A stretch of 64,000 nt of DNA, taken from positions 4,960,001 through 5,024,000 of the forward strand of contig NZ_KB907307.1 in assembly GCF_000381925.1 (NCBI RefSeq). The letters are read 5' to 3'. The notes under the pieces are model-generated. The model saw only the letters and a list, made by a program, of their open reading frames with translations, had not been told where the DNA came from and ran no database searches. Source of the stretch: Nocardia sp. BMG111209. Its GTDB lineage: Bacteria > Actinomycetota > Actinomycetes > Mycobacteriales > Mycobacteriaceae. How positions within the stretch are numbered: the stretch's first letter is position 1; every line of letters starts with the position of its first letter. A program made the translations under genes and the position numbers. This document shows positions 56,062 through 64,000 of this stretch, piece by piece.

Positions 56062-56358
56062 TCAGAGACCGCCGAAACCACTGCCGACGTTGGAGTCGGC
56101 CGTCGTGATGCGCGTCAGCGCCTCGGTGACCGCGCTGGTGATTCGCCCCAGCACTTCCATCCCCTCGTTGTGGTTCTGATCCCACTTGCTGTGCACGGCG
56201 GCGAACTGCTCGTGACCCTCGTTGCCCTCCCAGGCCACGCCCAGGGTCTTGGCGGCCGTCCCCACCTGCTCGCCGTGCTGCTGCAGCTGGGTCAGATGGC
56301 CGTTCAAGGTCTCGGCCAGCTCGTGCAACGATGCGGCGTGGTATTCCATACTCGACAT
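56062..56358 (-). CDS. WXG100 protein (ESAT-6 family)
   Basis: 98 residues from ATG 56358 (GGGAGGGA nine bases upstream; the ATG at 56364 is too close to it). Two helices around AWEGNEGHEQF with the WXG as W-E-G; C terminus GSGFGGL. It should form a dimer with the product of the gene 42 bases upstream. No YxxxD/E motif, so the partner carries the signal, as in EsxA versus EsxB. Confidence 0.9.
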   Translation of the reverse strand: MSSMEYHAASLHELAETLNGHLTQLQQHGEQVGTAAKTLGVAWEGNEGHEQFAAVHSKWDQNHNEGMEVLGRITSAVTEALTRITTADSNVGSGFGGL

Positions 56359-56400
56359 TGTCATTCCCTCCCGGAAAGCGGCAATTGTGCGATCGATCGA

Positions 56401-56700
56401 TCAGATGTTGATGTGCTTGAAGATATCGATGTTGTCCTGCTCCTGCTGCATGTAGGTGTTGGAGCCGGTTTCCACATGCTGGGAGATGGCGTCGAGCGTC
56501 GCGTGCAGTTTGCGGGACTGGTCGCCCCACGCGACACCCACACCGGTGAACGCGCCCTGCGCGTCGCCGGACCAACCGGACACATTGGTCACGGTCTGGT
56601 CGATCGCGCGGAGCGTCGCCCGCATATTGTCGACGGCCTCCGACAGATCGTCCTTCGCGGACTTGGAGGAGTCCGCAATGAACTTCACACCATCAGTCAT
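56401..56700 (-). CDS. WXG100 protein with YxxxE export signal (EsxB-like)
   Basis: 99 residues. Turn GWSGDAQGAF (WXG as W-S-G) and a C-terminal YMQQE (YxxxE), the general type VII signal, which marks it as the EsxB/CFP-10-like member of the pair. AAAGGTGAG lies before the ATG. First of the two esx genes after espG, separated by 104 bases. Confidence 0.9.
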   Translation of the reverse strand: MTDGVKFIADSSKSAKDDLSEAVDNMRATLRAIDQTVTNVSGWSGDAQGAFTGVGVAWGDQSRKLHATLDAISQHVETGSNTYMQQEQDNIDIFKHINI

Positions 56701-56804
56701 GTTGTCTCACCTTTCGGGTCGAATTGGAATTGTTTGTCAGCGAGTCATCACCGAACGGGAAAATCCCGGCGATCGCGCATTCGCCGATCGCCGTGCCATC
56801 TGAA

Positions 56805-57596
56805 TTAATCCGTCAGCCACCTCCCCCCGGGCAATGACTCGATCAGCCCCCGAATCGCTTGTCCGATCCGGTGATCGGTACCCGGTGCCAATGTCGCCCA
56901 GATCTGCTGATCCGCGGCGACACCGGGGGCCGCGACGATCCGGCCACGCGCCGTGTCGTAGACCACGACGCCGGCCGGTGATCGGTCGATCACGCCGTCG
57001 GCGTGCGCATAGGCCACCAGCTCGGTGTGGCGGTGGCACGAATCCAGGGCCAGCCCGTACGCCGTGGCATCCCGGTCCTCGACGCCGAGCCCGTAGAGGG
57101 CGTCGGCATATCCGGCGGAGCCGGCGGCGCCGTCCAGCCGGTCCCGCAGGTCGGTCGCCGGCGCGCTCACGTTCACCACGTCCGCTGCCGTCGACGGCCC
57201 CAGCACGTCCAGGATCGGCCGGGCCAGCGATTCGCTGGACCCGTCCGCCCAGATCGGGCGGATGTCGTAACTGTCGCCTTGGCGCACGGCCAGCGTATGA
57301 GCGGCGCCGCGACGAGCGAGGCACACCCGAATCTGCTTGTCCTCGGCGATGATCCGGGCGACGAGTTCACGCTCCGGCTGCGCCAGCACGAACAGTGAGG
57401 TGGCGATCTCCGGCTCGACGTCGCCGTGCCGATCGATCAGGCGATCGGCGGTCAGCTCCGCGATCGCCCGGGCCTGCGCCGCGGACCACGCCTCGTACGT
57501 GTCCTGCCGCGGCGACGCCGCGAGCACCAGCGGCAGCGTCTGCACGCCGAGATGCCCGGCCAGCGCCAGCAGACTGTCGTTGGTCAGTGTGGTCAC
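56805..57596 (-). CDS. espG: EspG-family PE/PPE chaperone
   Basis: 263 residues. Fold pattern SLLALAGHLGVQTLPLVLAA, ETYEAW-like helix (DTYEAWSAAQARAI) and repeats of strand/helix ending GLIESLPGGRWL are as in EspG proteins that hold PPE partners in the cytosol. GTG 57596 overlaps the PPE stop (GTGA) and has GGGAGG upstream; the longer frame 5' is antisense-like. Placement directly after PE and PPE genes supports the call. A second EspG-like gene lies at the right edge of the window. Confidence 0.82.
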   Translation of the reverse strand: MTTLTNDSLLALAGHLGVQTLPLVLAASPRQDTYEAWSAAQARAIAELTADRLIDRHGDVEPEIATSLFVLAQPERELVARIIAEDKQIRVCLARRGAAHTLAVRQGDSYDIRPIWADGSSESLARPILDVLGPSTAADVVNVSAPATDLRDRLDGAAGSAGYADALYGLGVEDRDATAYGLALDSCHRHTELVAYAHADGVIDRSPAGVVVYDTARGRIVAAPGVAADQQIWATLAPGTDHRIGQAIRGLIESLPGGRWLTD

Positions 57597-58648
57597 GACG
57601 GCGCCTCCCCTGCGGTCGCCCGGTGCTCCCCGGCCGGCTCGGGCGCGGCCTGTGCGTCCGAGTGTCGTTGTGCGGAAACAACTTCTATCCCGGTCGGGAT
57701 ACGCGGCGCGGCGGGATCGAGCCCACCGAGCACCGCCGGAGCCGCCTGCATTCCCGACTCCACATCGAGCTGGGCCGCCGCGGCCGCGGATTCGCCCGGC
57801 AGGGCGGCACGCGGGAAGTGCTGTCGCTTGGCCTGTCCCGCGGCGGCCATCGGCGCTCCGCCCATCGGCATCGAACCGACCGACTGCACCGAAACCTGTT
57901 CGTTCGCAGTGGTTTCCACGGTGGACTCGGTCGACGTCCGGTTCACGTTGCGGGAGCGGTAGGCGGTGAGCGGCCGCGCGAAATCGACCGGCCCGAGACC
58001 CGCGAAACCGCCGGGCAGCATCGGCGGCGCGGCCGCCGGCGCTACCTCCGCCGCCGCGCCGGTCTCCGCCGACAGGGCCGCCTCGGTGGCCACCACGGGT
58101 GGAGCCTCCTGCTCCCACGGGGTGGCCAGCGGCTCGGTCGTCGCCTCGTAGGTGCGCATGACCCGTGCCGCAACGGCTTTTGCCGCGTCGGCCTGACCGT
58201 CGAGCTGCGCCAGGCTGCCCAGCATCGGCGCGCCCAGCGCGGTGCCCACCTGTTCCAGGTTCTTCTGCATGGCGTGGATCGCTTCGACCTCACCGGCATC
58301 CGGCATGGCCAGGCGGGCGATCTCGTAGGCGGCGGCGTGCGTCTCGGCGTGTGCCGCGTTCGCGGCGGCCGAGGCCGCCGCCTCGGCCAGCCAATCCCGC
58401 AGGGCGCGGATCCGATCGAGCACGTCCCGGCTCGCCCGGGACTGCCAGGCGGAGTCGATCAGGCCGAGGATCCGCTCGTATTCGACGGCAGCCGAGGCGA
58501 ATCCGGCCGACAGCCGCGCCCAGGCCAGTCCGGCCTCGGCGGTCGGCGCCGCACCCGCACCCGTGACGAGTTCGCGCGCGAGCTGCTCGGGCGGCCTGGA
58601 TTCCCAGACCGTCCCGGTGAATCCCGGTTTCGTCGGCTCCACTACCAT
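57593..58648 (-). CDS. PPE-family protein
   Basis: 351 residues. The PPE motif is at 19-21 (WESRPPEQLARELVTGAG), followed by the long helical hairpin (LSAGFASAAVEYERILGLID); the WxG at the turn is replaced by WQS (SAWQSRAS). From about 190 it is Ala/Pro-rich with no known domain. It pairs with the PE protein encoded 11 bases upstream and is coupled to espG. Exported by type VII secretion as a PE-PPE heterodimer. Confidence 0.85.
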   Translation of the reverse strand: MVVEPTKPGFTGTVWESRPPEQLARELVTGAGAAPTAEAGLAWARLSAGFASAAVEYERILGLIDSAWQSRASRDVLDRIRALRDWLAEAAASAAANAAHAETHAAAYEIARLAMPDAGEVEAIHAMQKNLEQVGTALGAPMLGSLAQLDGQADAAKAVAARVMRTYEATTEPLATPWEQEAPPVVATEAALSAETGAAAEVAPAAAPPMLPGGFAGLGPVDFARPLTAYRSRNVNRTSTESTVETTANEQVSVQSVGSMPMGGAPMAAAGQAKRQHFPRAALPGESAAAAAQLDVESGMQAAPAVLGGLDPAAPRIPTGIEVVSAQRHSDAQAAPEPAGEHRATAGEAPS

Positions 58649-58659
58649 CGCTGCCTCGA

Positions 58660-58986
58660 TCAGGCCGTCGTGACGCCGCCGAAGTCGGCGCTGTTGTCGG
58701 CTTCCGCCTGTCCGAAATGATCCGATTGCACGCGCAGCGTGGCGGCGAGTTTGCGCACCTCGAGCACGCCCGCGTCGGCACTGCTCCGGAACGACTCGGC
58801 CACGGCCTCGAGCGTCTGCGCCGCCCGAACCGAGACCTCGTCGGATCCGGCCGGCGCGGCCGTCAGACGCGGCCGCTCGTCCTGCAGATCACCGGCCAGC
58901 CGACCGGCCAGACCGTCCAATTGCGCGGCCGCCTGCCGGGCCGCCACCGGGTCGAACTGCACGCCGTCGAAATCGCTCGTGACCAT
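58660..58986 (-). CDS. PE-family protein
   Basis: 108 residues, two helices (FDPVAARQAAAQLDGLAGRL; then SVRAAQTLEAVAESFR) with PAGSDEVS at the turn, the nocardial PE pattern. The canonical Pro-Glu is not present at the N terminus. The export signal reads FGQAE, with Phe replacing Tyr of YxxxE. AGGAG precedes the ATG. It lies directly before the PPE gene. Confidence 0.82.
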   Translation of the reverse strand: MVTSDFDGVQFDPVAARQAAAQLDGLAGRLAGDLQDERPRLTAAPAGSDEVSVRAAQTLEAVAESFRSSADAGVLEVRKLAATLRVQSDHFGQAEADNSADFGGVTTA

Positions 58987-59012
58987 GACAATCTCCTGTT
59001 CCTACCGGATTT

Positions 59013-60422
59013 TCAGAGCGTGAGCTCTTTGTCGGGAGGTGGTTCCGGCATCGGTTCGGCCGCACCGACCACCGGCAGCGAGACCCCCTCGATGGTGCCC
59101 ACGACCTCGTCGCCGTGGGCGCTGGTGACGAGGTTCGGGCGGTGTTCGCCGTCGGATCCACCCTCGCTGGGGCGCGCGGCCCCGGCCAGGCCCGCGCCCG
59201 GCATCATGCCGGGAGCCGCGGCTGTCGTCGTTGTCGTTGTCTCCGTTTCGGTTTCCTCGGTCTGGCCGCCGGTGCGCGGCACGTGCGGCTGCCCGAGATT
59301 CGGCAGTCCCGCGCGCGGGACGCCACCCTGCCAGGGGCTGCCGGCCCCGCCACCGGCCCCGCCGAGCGGCATACCGCCGATACCCGCGACTCCGCCGCCG
59401 CCCGCCGTCTCACCGGTCGCCGCACTGTCGAGGCCGAGGTCCGCCGACGCATGCTCGGCCGCGGACACCGCCTGGGTGGACGCGCCCTGCAGGGCCTGCC
59501 CCGCCGTGCCCAGCACCGAACTCGCCGCGCTCGACAACGCCTGCGCGCCTTGGCTGATGGCCTGCTGGCCGGCCGAGACCGCTTGGCTCACAGCCTGTTC
59601 GCCGACCGAGGCCACCTGGGTCGCGGCCTGTGCACCCGATTGCAGGTACGGCTGAACGAGATTCACCGCCTGTGCGGCCAGACCGGAGATCTCTCCCGGG
59701 TCGGGCACCCCGTCGATCGGTATCTTGAAACCGGCCGTGGCCATCTGCGCGGTCTGCACCGTCAATTCGCCGCGGGTCTTCGCGGCGATCGTGGTCGCCT
59801 CCCCGACGGCCTCGGTGGCCATGCCCATCAGCAACGGGATCCCCACCGGCGTGAACAGGAAGACACCGCCCGCGACGACCTCGGCGATGAACTTCTGGAT
59901 CACCCCGGTGAGTTCGGCGGCCCCCTCGGCGACGACCTGCTGGGCCTGCAGCAGGATCATCTTCTGCTGCTGTCCCTGATCGGCGACCTTGACGCTGTCC
60001 TGTTGCGCCTGATCGCTCTTGTGCTGCGCCTTGTCGGACGCGTCACTGTTCCAATTCGGTGCGACCGCGGCATTCGCACTCGCGCCCTGGGAAGCCGTCG
60101 ACATCAGCGCGTTCGCCACCGACGACAACAATTGCGTCGGATCGAAGCCCCCGCCACCGAGCTTGCCGGTGCCGAAGGCCTGCAGCAGTTGCAGCGCCGG
60201 CTGGATGAGCGCCGACGGATCGATATTCGGCAGGGGCGGCAGATTCGGCAACTGCGGCAGCGCGGGAAGCTGTGGCAGCGCCGGCAGTTGCGGTAAACCC
60301 GCGTCCCGCAACATATCCGAGACCGGCCGATCCAGCATGGGCCCGATCGGGCTGCCGCGCAGCACATCCAGCACGGTCGGATCGAGTCGGCCGCCCACCG
60401 CCCCCACGGCCGGTGTCGTCAC
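59013..60422 (-). CDS. EspA/EspE-like ESX secretion-associated protein
   Basis: 469 residues. N terminus with LPQLPALPQLP repeats (about 43-62), an NWNSDASDKAQ turn (about 120-130), a long helix, a hydrophobic segment VAGGVFLFTPVGIPLLMGMA (about 185-205), an Ala/Gln-rich helical part and a Gly-rich tail. This layout resembles EspA/EspE of ESX-1, whose genes pair with espC/espF. GTG 60422 overlaps the stop of the EspC-like gene (GTGA), the same pairing. Similarity is architectural; residue identity is low. Confidence 0.65.
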   Translation of the reverse strand: MTTPAVGAVGGRLDPTVLDVLRGSPIGPMLDRPVSDMLRDAGLPQLPALPQLPALPQLPNLPPLPNIDPSALIQPALQLLQAFGTGKLGGGGFDPTQLLSSVANALMSTASQGASANAAVAPNWNSDASDKAQHKSDQAQQDSVKVADQGQQQKMILLQAQQVVAEGAAELTGVIQKFIAEVVAGGVFLFTPVGIPLLMGMATEAVGEATTIAAKTRGELTVQTAQMATAGFKIPIDGVPDPGEISGLAAQAVNLVQPYLQSGAQAATQVASVGEQAVSQAVSAGQQAISQGAQALSSAASSVLGTAGQALQGASTQAVSAAEHASADLGLDSAATGETAGGGGVAGIGGMPLGGAGGGAGSPWQGGVPRAGLPNLGQPHVPRTGGQTEETETETTTTTTAAAPGMMPGAGLAGAARPSEGGSDGEHRPNLVTSAHGDEVVGTIEGVSLPVVGAAEPMPEPPPDKELTL

Positions 60423-60742
60423 AGCAGGCCGGCGATACTCGATATGAACGAGTTCGCGTTGCCGAGTTCCGTACCGGTGTACGTGGCAGCCCCTTCGAGC
60501 GCACCCGTCGCGATACCGGCATGCACAGCGGCGATCTCGGCGCTCGACTGCAGGAAACTGAACTGCGCCTGCGCGAATGCGGCCAGGAAGTCCTGCCCGA
60601 TCAGCCCGAACACCGGCACGGCCGACGCCAGCGAACCCACCACGTCGGCAGCCGCGGACCCCGCCACCTGCCCCGCCATCCCGGCGTGCTGGGTACCGAA
60701 CGCCGCAATAGCGGCCGGATCTGCTTTCACAAGGTCGCCCAT
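60419..60742 (-). CDS. EspC/EspF-like ESX substrate
   Basis: 107 residues. Helical, Ala-rich, with YTGTE (Tyr88, Glu92) as the YxxxE signal; matches the EspC (DUF2580) size and pattern. GGGAGGG precedes the ATG. It is coupled to the EspA-like gene. EspC forms filaments or surface structures with EspA in mycobacteria, so a similar partner role is likely. Confidence 0.75.
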   Translation of the reverse strand: MGDLVKADPAAIAAFGTQHAGMAGQVAGSAAADVVGSLASAVPVFGLIGQDFLAAFAQAQFSFLQSSAEIAAVHAGIATGALEGAATYTGTELGNANSFISSIAGLL

Positions 60743-60836
60743 TGGATTTCCCTCCCGGATGTGTCGATCCGATTGACGTTACAGAGATGAAAGTGCTTGC
60801 GCCAGAATCTCATCGCATTTCGGCAGTGGCGACGGA

Positions 60837-61148
60837 TTATCCGCCGGCCCGATCCGCCGCAGCACCGTTGAACTCGGTGATCAGCTCGGAGAGGCGAGCA
60901 AATGCCTGCTGCGCAGCCGCATTCGCGGTGTCCACGAGGATCCGCTCGAACTCCTCCGGCGACATACGCGAAATATCGCCCGAGAACTCGAGATTCCGTA
61001 AAGCCCCGTTACCGTCGACTTCGACCGCGATGGCGCCGTCCTCCGAGACCTCGCGCGCGCGAACGCGCGCCACATCCTCCGAGAAACCCTGCATCCGATA
61101 CAACTGCCGACGAACCCGAGCCTCCAGGTCGTCCATCGACTCGATCAC
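60837..61148 (-). CDS. YbaB/EbfC-like protein (EspL-like)
   Basis: 103 residues: short acidic YbaB-fold protein (VSEDGAIAVEVDGNGALRNL, then an SPEEFERILVDTANAAAQQA helix). EspL of ESX-1 is a YbaB-like protein needed for EspE/EspF and EspB stability. GTG 61148 with GAGGGG six bases upstream. It follows the DUF2694-like gene by 18 bases. Confidence 0.78.
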   Translation of the reverse strand: MIESMDDLEARVRRQLYRMQGFSEDVARVRAREVSEDGAIAVEVDGNGALRNLEFSGDISRMSPEEFERILVDTANAAAQQAFARLSELITEFNGAAADRAGG

Positions 61149-61166
61149 TGCCCACCCCTCGATATT

Positions 61167-61544
61167 TCAGATCGACCGAAGCCAGCTCTGCGGCTCCGTG
61201 TCGTAGTCCTGCTCCTCGACGATCTCCTGCCGAGCCAGCTCGGCCTCCGTCGGCAACCCGCTGTGCGCGAGGCTCGCAGCACTGATCCCGGCCTCCGCCA
61301 ACTGCTTCCGTCGCGCCAGCCCGGCCCGATTGGCCGACCGCTGACACAACCGCAGGACCTCACCGGCCAACTGCATCGGATCCTTACCGTACAACTCGGC
61401 AGCCTCGATCCGAATCCCCAGCGGCAGACCCTGTTCCGTGGTCCGCACCACGATCGAACCGGTCACCGAGGCCGCGGTACAGGTAGGCAGACGATCCGAG
61501 TCTTCGCCGGCGAAATCCTCATCCGGCGGGTCCAGGTCACCCAT
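61167..61544 (-). CDS. DUF2694-like ESX-associated protein
   Basis: 125 residues. Pattern TGLPLGIRIEAAELYG-like (here EQGLPLGIRIEAAELYGKDP), an ILxLC-like segment (EVLRLCQRSANRAGL) and a late GLPTEAE recall DUF2694, a family found with ESX genes. ATG 61544 has AGGAGGGGAG upstream. Probable first gene of the minus-strand ESX operon that runs to eccB. Confidence 0.6.
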   Translation of the reverse strand: MGDLDPPDEDFAGEDSDRLPTCTAASVTGSIVVRTTEQGLPLGIRIEAAELYGKDPMQLAGEVLRLCQRSANRAGLARRKQLAEAGISAASLAHSGLPTEAELARQEIVEEQDYDTEPQSWLRSI

Positions 61545-61736
61545 GCTTCTTACTCCCCTCCTGTGTAGCAAAACAGGTATAGCACCCACGGCTCATGTGC
61601 GCCAGCGGGATTCGGCTGTGGTCCGGCCATGGAAGTACCGAACCTCGGCCATGCGGCGCGCCCGACCTCCATCCTTTGCCGAGGTAGAGATTCGCCGAGT
61701 ACCGTTGCGTCGCCGCACGGGTAGCGTCATGCGCGA

Positions 61737-61766
61737 CGAGCGTCGTAGCGTGTGATGCGACGCTCG
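61737..61766. promoter_or_regulatory. 9-bp dyad upstream of the espB-like gene
   Basis: CGAGCGTCG (61737-61745) and CGACGCTCG (61758-61766) are perfect inverted arms with a 12-base centre, ending 29 bases before the start codon, in the divergent promoter region. Confidence 0.45.
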
Positions 61767-61795
61767 ACATTGCGGGATTCAGGAGGGGGATCCGG

Positions 61796-63607
61796 ATGAC
61801 CGGACATGACGACCAACCAGCGCCGCCGGTCACACCGTGGCCCGCGCTGAAAGGCATAGCCACCGGCGGATTCAACATGAAGTTCGACGATTCGGTGGCG
61901 TCCGATCTCATCGGCACGATATCGGATCTCATTGCGGGCGTAAAGGCGTTGAAGCAGGAGGTCGGGCGGGTCACCGGCGACGGGCCACTGTCCTCTCTGG
62001 TCTCGGGGCAGGAACTGGCCAAGCAATTCTCCGCCAAAGGCAAGGAACTCGGCCAGATCTGCGACGATCACCTCGCGATCCTCTCGGACATGATCGATAC
62101 CGTCCAAGCCGCCGCGAAAACATACGCGCAAGCGGAGGGGCACAATCAGGCCGTCTTCGATTCGATCAACAAGGATCCGGCTCCGGCACGACTCGTCGAT
62201 ATTCCCGGTCCCACCTCCATACCCAATGTCGGAGAACACGACGAGCCCAAGGATCTGCAGAATGCACAGGGATTCGAAGATGTAACGATCCAGCCCGAGA
62301 CCCCGGCCAGCCTCTCTCTGGAAAAATTAAACGCCCTCATGAGCTTCTACGGATGGGGAACCACCAATATACCGGAGCGGGTCCGGGATTTCTCCGACAC
62401 CTGGAACGGCATGGCAGCGCAACTCGCCGGAATATTCGCAGAATTCGCCAGCCGGGCCAATCGGGTCACCGACCAGTCCTGGACCGGCCCGGGTGGCGCC
62501 ATAGCCGCGCGATCGATCCGTACCTACGCCAAGAGTTCGGCCCACCTCCAGGACAATATGACAGCATTCGGAAAGACGCTGTTGTACACTGCGGGATGGA
62601 TCGAAGCGACCACGAATGCACTCGACAACGTGGACAGCACCAAGATGAGAACGAGCTACCTCGTATTCCACGACCGCGTTTATGCCGGTGACGTGGAGTA
62701 CCGCAATCGTCTCGCGGATGCGTACGGAAAGACTTACGTACCGGGCATGCAATTCACCTGCGCGCACATTCCGGTGCTGGAACATCCCGCCGCGGCCTTC
62801 AACGGCATTCCGTCGGATCAGGGGGTGATACTCGATCCGGGCGCTCCGGTTCCGCCCGCACCGGTCGTGCCGGTCGGGCCGGGACCGGGAACCGCAGTGT
62901 CGCCGACAAGTCCGATCAGCACGGCACTGGGCCCCGGCGATGCACCCGCCGTTCCTTCCGACATCCCTGCGCCTCAGGACGATTTGCAGGCGAAACCACC
63001 AGCCACCGAGCCCGCGGATCCCTCCTCCACCCGGTCGCCGCTCGATCAGCTCGGCCAACAGGCCGCAAGCCTCGCACAACAACTCGGCAGTACCGCACAA
63101 CAGGCAGGACAGCAGGCTGCCGGTACAGCCGAACAACTTGCGCAACAAGCTGCTCAATTCGCACAGCAAGCGGCGCAGGGGGTCCGCGGCGACGTCACGG
63201 ATGCCGCATCGAAGTTGGCTCCCATCGGTCTGGAGTCGGCCGGACCCGGCCTGGCCGGACCCGGCCTCGGTGGCGGTGCCGGCTCGGGTGCCGGCGGCGG
63301 CACGGCAGGTATCGGAGGCCCGAATTCGAGCTCGTCCCGCAACCCCTCGCAGTCGGCGCGGCTGTTTCCGCGGGCCGCCACCCCGGCCGCCGCGACGAAT
63401 GCGGCCGCCGAATCCTCGACGACAGCCGGGCGTGCCGGGATTGCCGCCGGTGCGGGCTCGCCCGGCATGCCTGCCGGTGCGGCGCACGGTGCGGGTGGAC
63501 AGCAGAGCAAGGAACGCAAGCGCGCAGCGTACCTCGATTCGACGGAACATCTGGATGATGCTCTCGGGAAGGGGCCACAAGTCGTCAAACCGGTGGTGGA
63601 GAAATGA
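61796..63607 (+). CDS. EspB-like ESX substrate
   Basis: 603 residues. A PE-like helical part with a YxxxE signal (Tyr110-Glu114, TYAQAE) and a PPE-like part with WTG (229-231) in one chain, then a Pro-rich linker, Gln/Ala repeats and a Gly-rich tail; the end GMPAGAAHGAGGQQSKERKR parallels the EspB C terminus (GMPMGAAHQGQGG). EspB forms a ring-shaped heptamer and is exported by ESX-1. AGGAGG precedes the ATG. The stop overlaps the next gene. Confidence 0.8.
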   Translation: MTGHDDQPAPPVTPWPALKGIATGGFNMKFDDSVASDLIGTISDLIAGVKALKQEVGRVTGDGPLSSLVSGQELAKQFSAKGKELGQICDDHLAILSDMIDTVQAAAKTYAQAEGHNQAVFDSINKDPAPARLVDIPGPTSIPNVGEHDEPKDLQNAQGFEDVTIQPETPASLSLEKLNALMSFYGWGTTNIPERVRDFSDTWNGMAAQLAGIFAEFASRANRVTDQSWTGPGGAIAARSIRTYAKSSAHLQDNMTAFGKTLLYTAGWIEATTNALDNVDSTKMRTSYLVFHDRVYAGDVEYRNRLADAYGKTYVPGMQFTCAHIPVLEHPAAAFNGIPSDQGVILDPGAPVPPAPVVPVGPGPGTAVSPTSPISTALGPGDAPAVPSDIPAPQDDLQAKPPATEPADPSSTRSPLDQLGQQAASLAQQLGSTAQQAGQQAAGTAEQLAQQAAQFAQQAAQGVRGDVTDAASKLAPIGLESAGPGLAGPGLGGGAGSGAGGGTAGIGGPNSSSSRNPSQSARLFPRAATPAAATNAAAESSTTAGRAGIAAGAGSPGMPAGAAHGAGGQQSKERKRAAYLDSTEHLDDALGKGPQVVKPVVEK

Positions 63608-64000
63608 ATCCGCGATGGATGTTCACCGATCACGAATTCGCCGCATTGTGGCAGACGACACGTGATGAATTTCTACTTCCGCTGCCGTTCAGTTTCCTGT
63701 CCGATATTCAATTCGAAGACGACTATCAACGAGAGATGCGACGCATCCGGGAACAGTCTCCGATCGCGTCCGATCCCGCCGTCCACCGATTTCTCGCCGA
63801 TATCACAGCGCCTGATGTCAAACTGATCGTGCAGGGCGGCGACGTCCGATATCCAGACGATCCGAAGCAGCTGATTCGACTACTCGCGGCTCGCCGGGAA
63901 AATCGCGGATATCTCGTGTCGCAGTTGCCCGGCGCAACGGTCGAGCACAGCGCTGGGTTCACTGTGGTCGAATGCGACCCGATCCGGCTCGCAGATGTTG
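63604..64000 (+). CDS. Second EspG-like protein, 3' end outside the window
   Basis: 132 residues visible, no stop. It begins MNPRWMFTDHEFAALWQTTR, then PLPFSFLSD and DDYQREMRRI; the W.FTD.EF start and PFPF.-like strand are typical of ESX secretion-associated EspG proteins. ATG overlaps the EspB-like stop (ATGA). A dedicated chaperone for the EspB-like protein is possible, since EspB contains a PPE-like fold. Confidence 0.75.
   Translation, partial: MNPRWMFTDHEFAALWQTTRDEFLLPLPFSFLSDIQFEDDYQREMRRIREQSPIASDPAVHRFLADITAPDVKLIVQGGDVRYPDDPKQLIRLLAARRENRGYLVSQLPGATVEHSAGFTVVECDPIRLADV

Overview
The window is a high-GC actinobacterial chromosome segment, most likely Nocardia or a close mycolate-containing relative. 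The grounds are two type VII secretion (ESX) loci, PE/PPE, EspG and EspB-like proteins, paired DUF7373-type lipoproteins, frequent GTG/TTG starts, and the gene order eccB4 ... truA-rplQ-rpoA-rpsD-rpsK-rpsM-rpmJ-infA, which matches the ESX-4/ribosomal neighbourhood of Mycobacterium tuberculosis as I remember it.

Layout. 1-3984: two paralogous lipoproteins (the first cut by the window edge) and a membrane Ser/Thr kinase. 4051-15583: an ESX-4-type locus: esxT-like, esxU-like and eccC on the minus strand, eccD and mycP on the plus strand, eccB minus, then eccE plus; there is no eccA, EspG or PE/PPE. 15589-18369: FMN reductase, methylthioadenosine phosphorylase, a CsoR/RicR-type copper regulator with a RicR-like operator at its own promoter, and an LLM/F420-type oxidoreductase. 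18422-26607: an accessory island with two small hypothetical genes, a WXG-like helical protein, a 1,887-residue Rhs polymorphic toxin with a type-VII-like N terminus, an overlapping candidate immunity gene and a DUF6881-type orphan gene. 26841-31660: truA and the alpha ribosomal operon back to infA.

32313-36326 is a large orphan EspI-like protein: about 1,000 residues of Pro/Gly-rich repeats followed by a MinD/ParA ATPase. 36346-39922 holds MerR/methyltransferase and DUF4254/GntR/GNAT units with visible operator palindromes. 39908-43594 is a CpnT-like large putative type VII effector.

43664-64000 is a second ESX locus of the EspG/PE/PPE lineage. It has eccC-mycP-eccD (minus), eccA-eccE (plus), then a minus-strand operon running from 61544 to 54445: DUF2694-like, EspL/YbaB-like, EspC-like, EspA-like, PE, PPE, EspG, two WXG100 proteins, a hairpin, and eccB. 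A plus-strand espB-like gene overlaps a second espG-like gene that runs off the right edge. Its content is closest to ESX-1.

Working model (inference): two secretion machines sit within 65 kb, together with two large candidate effectors (the Rhs toxin beside ESX-4 and the CpnT-like protein beside the ESX-1-like locus) and an EspI-like ATPase between them. I see no tRNA, rRNA, CRISPR array or intact insertion sequence. Gene families were assigned by reading motifs; no database search was run.
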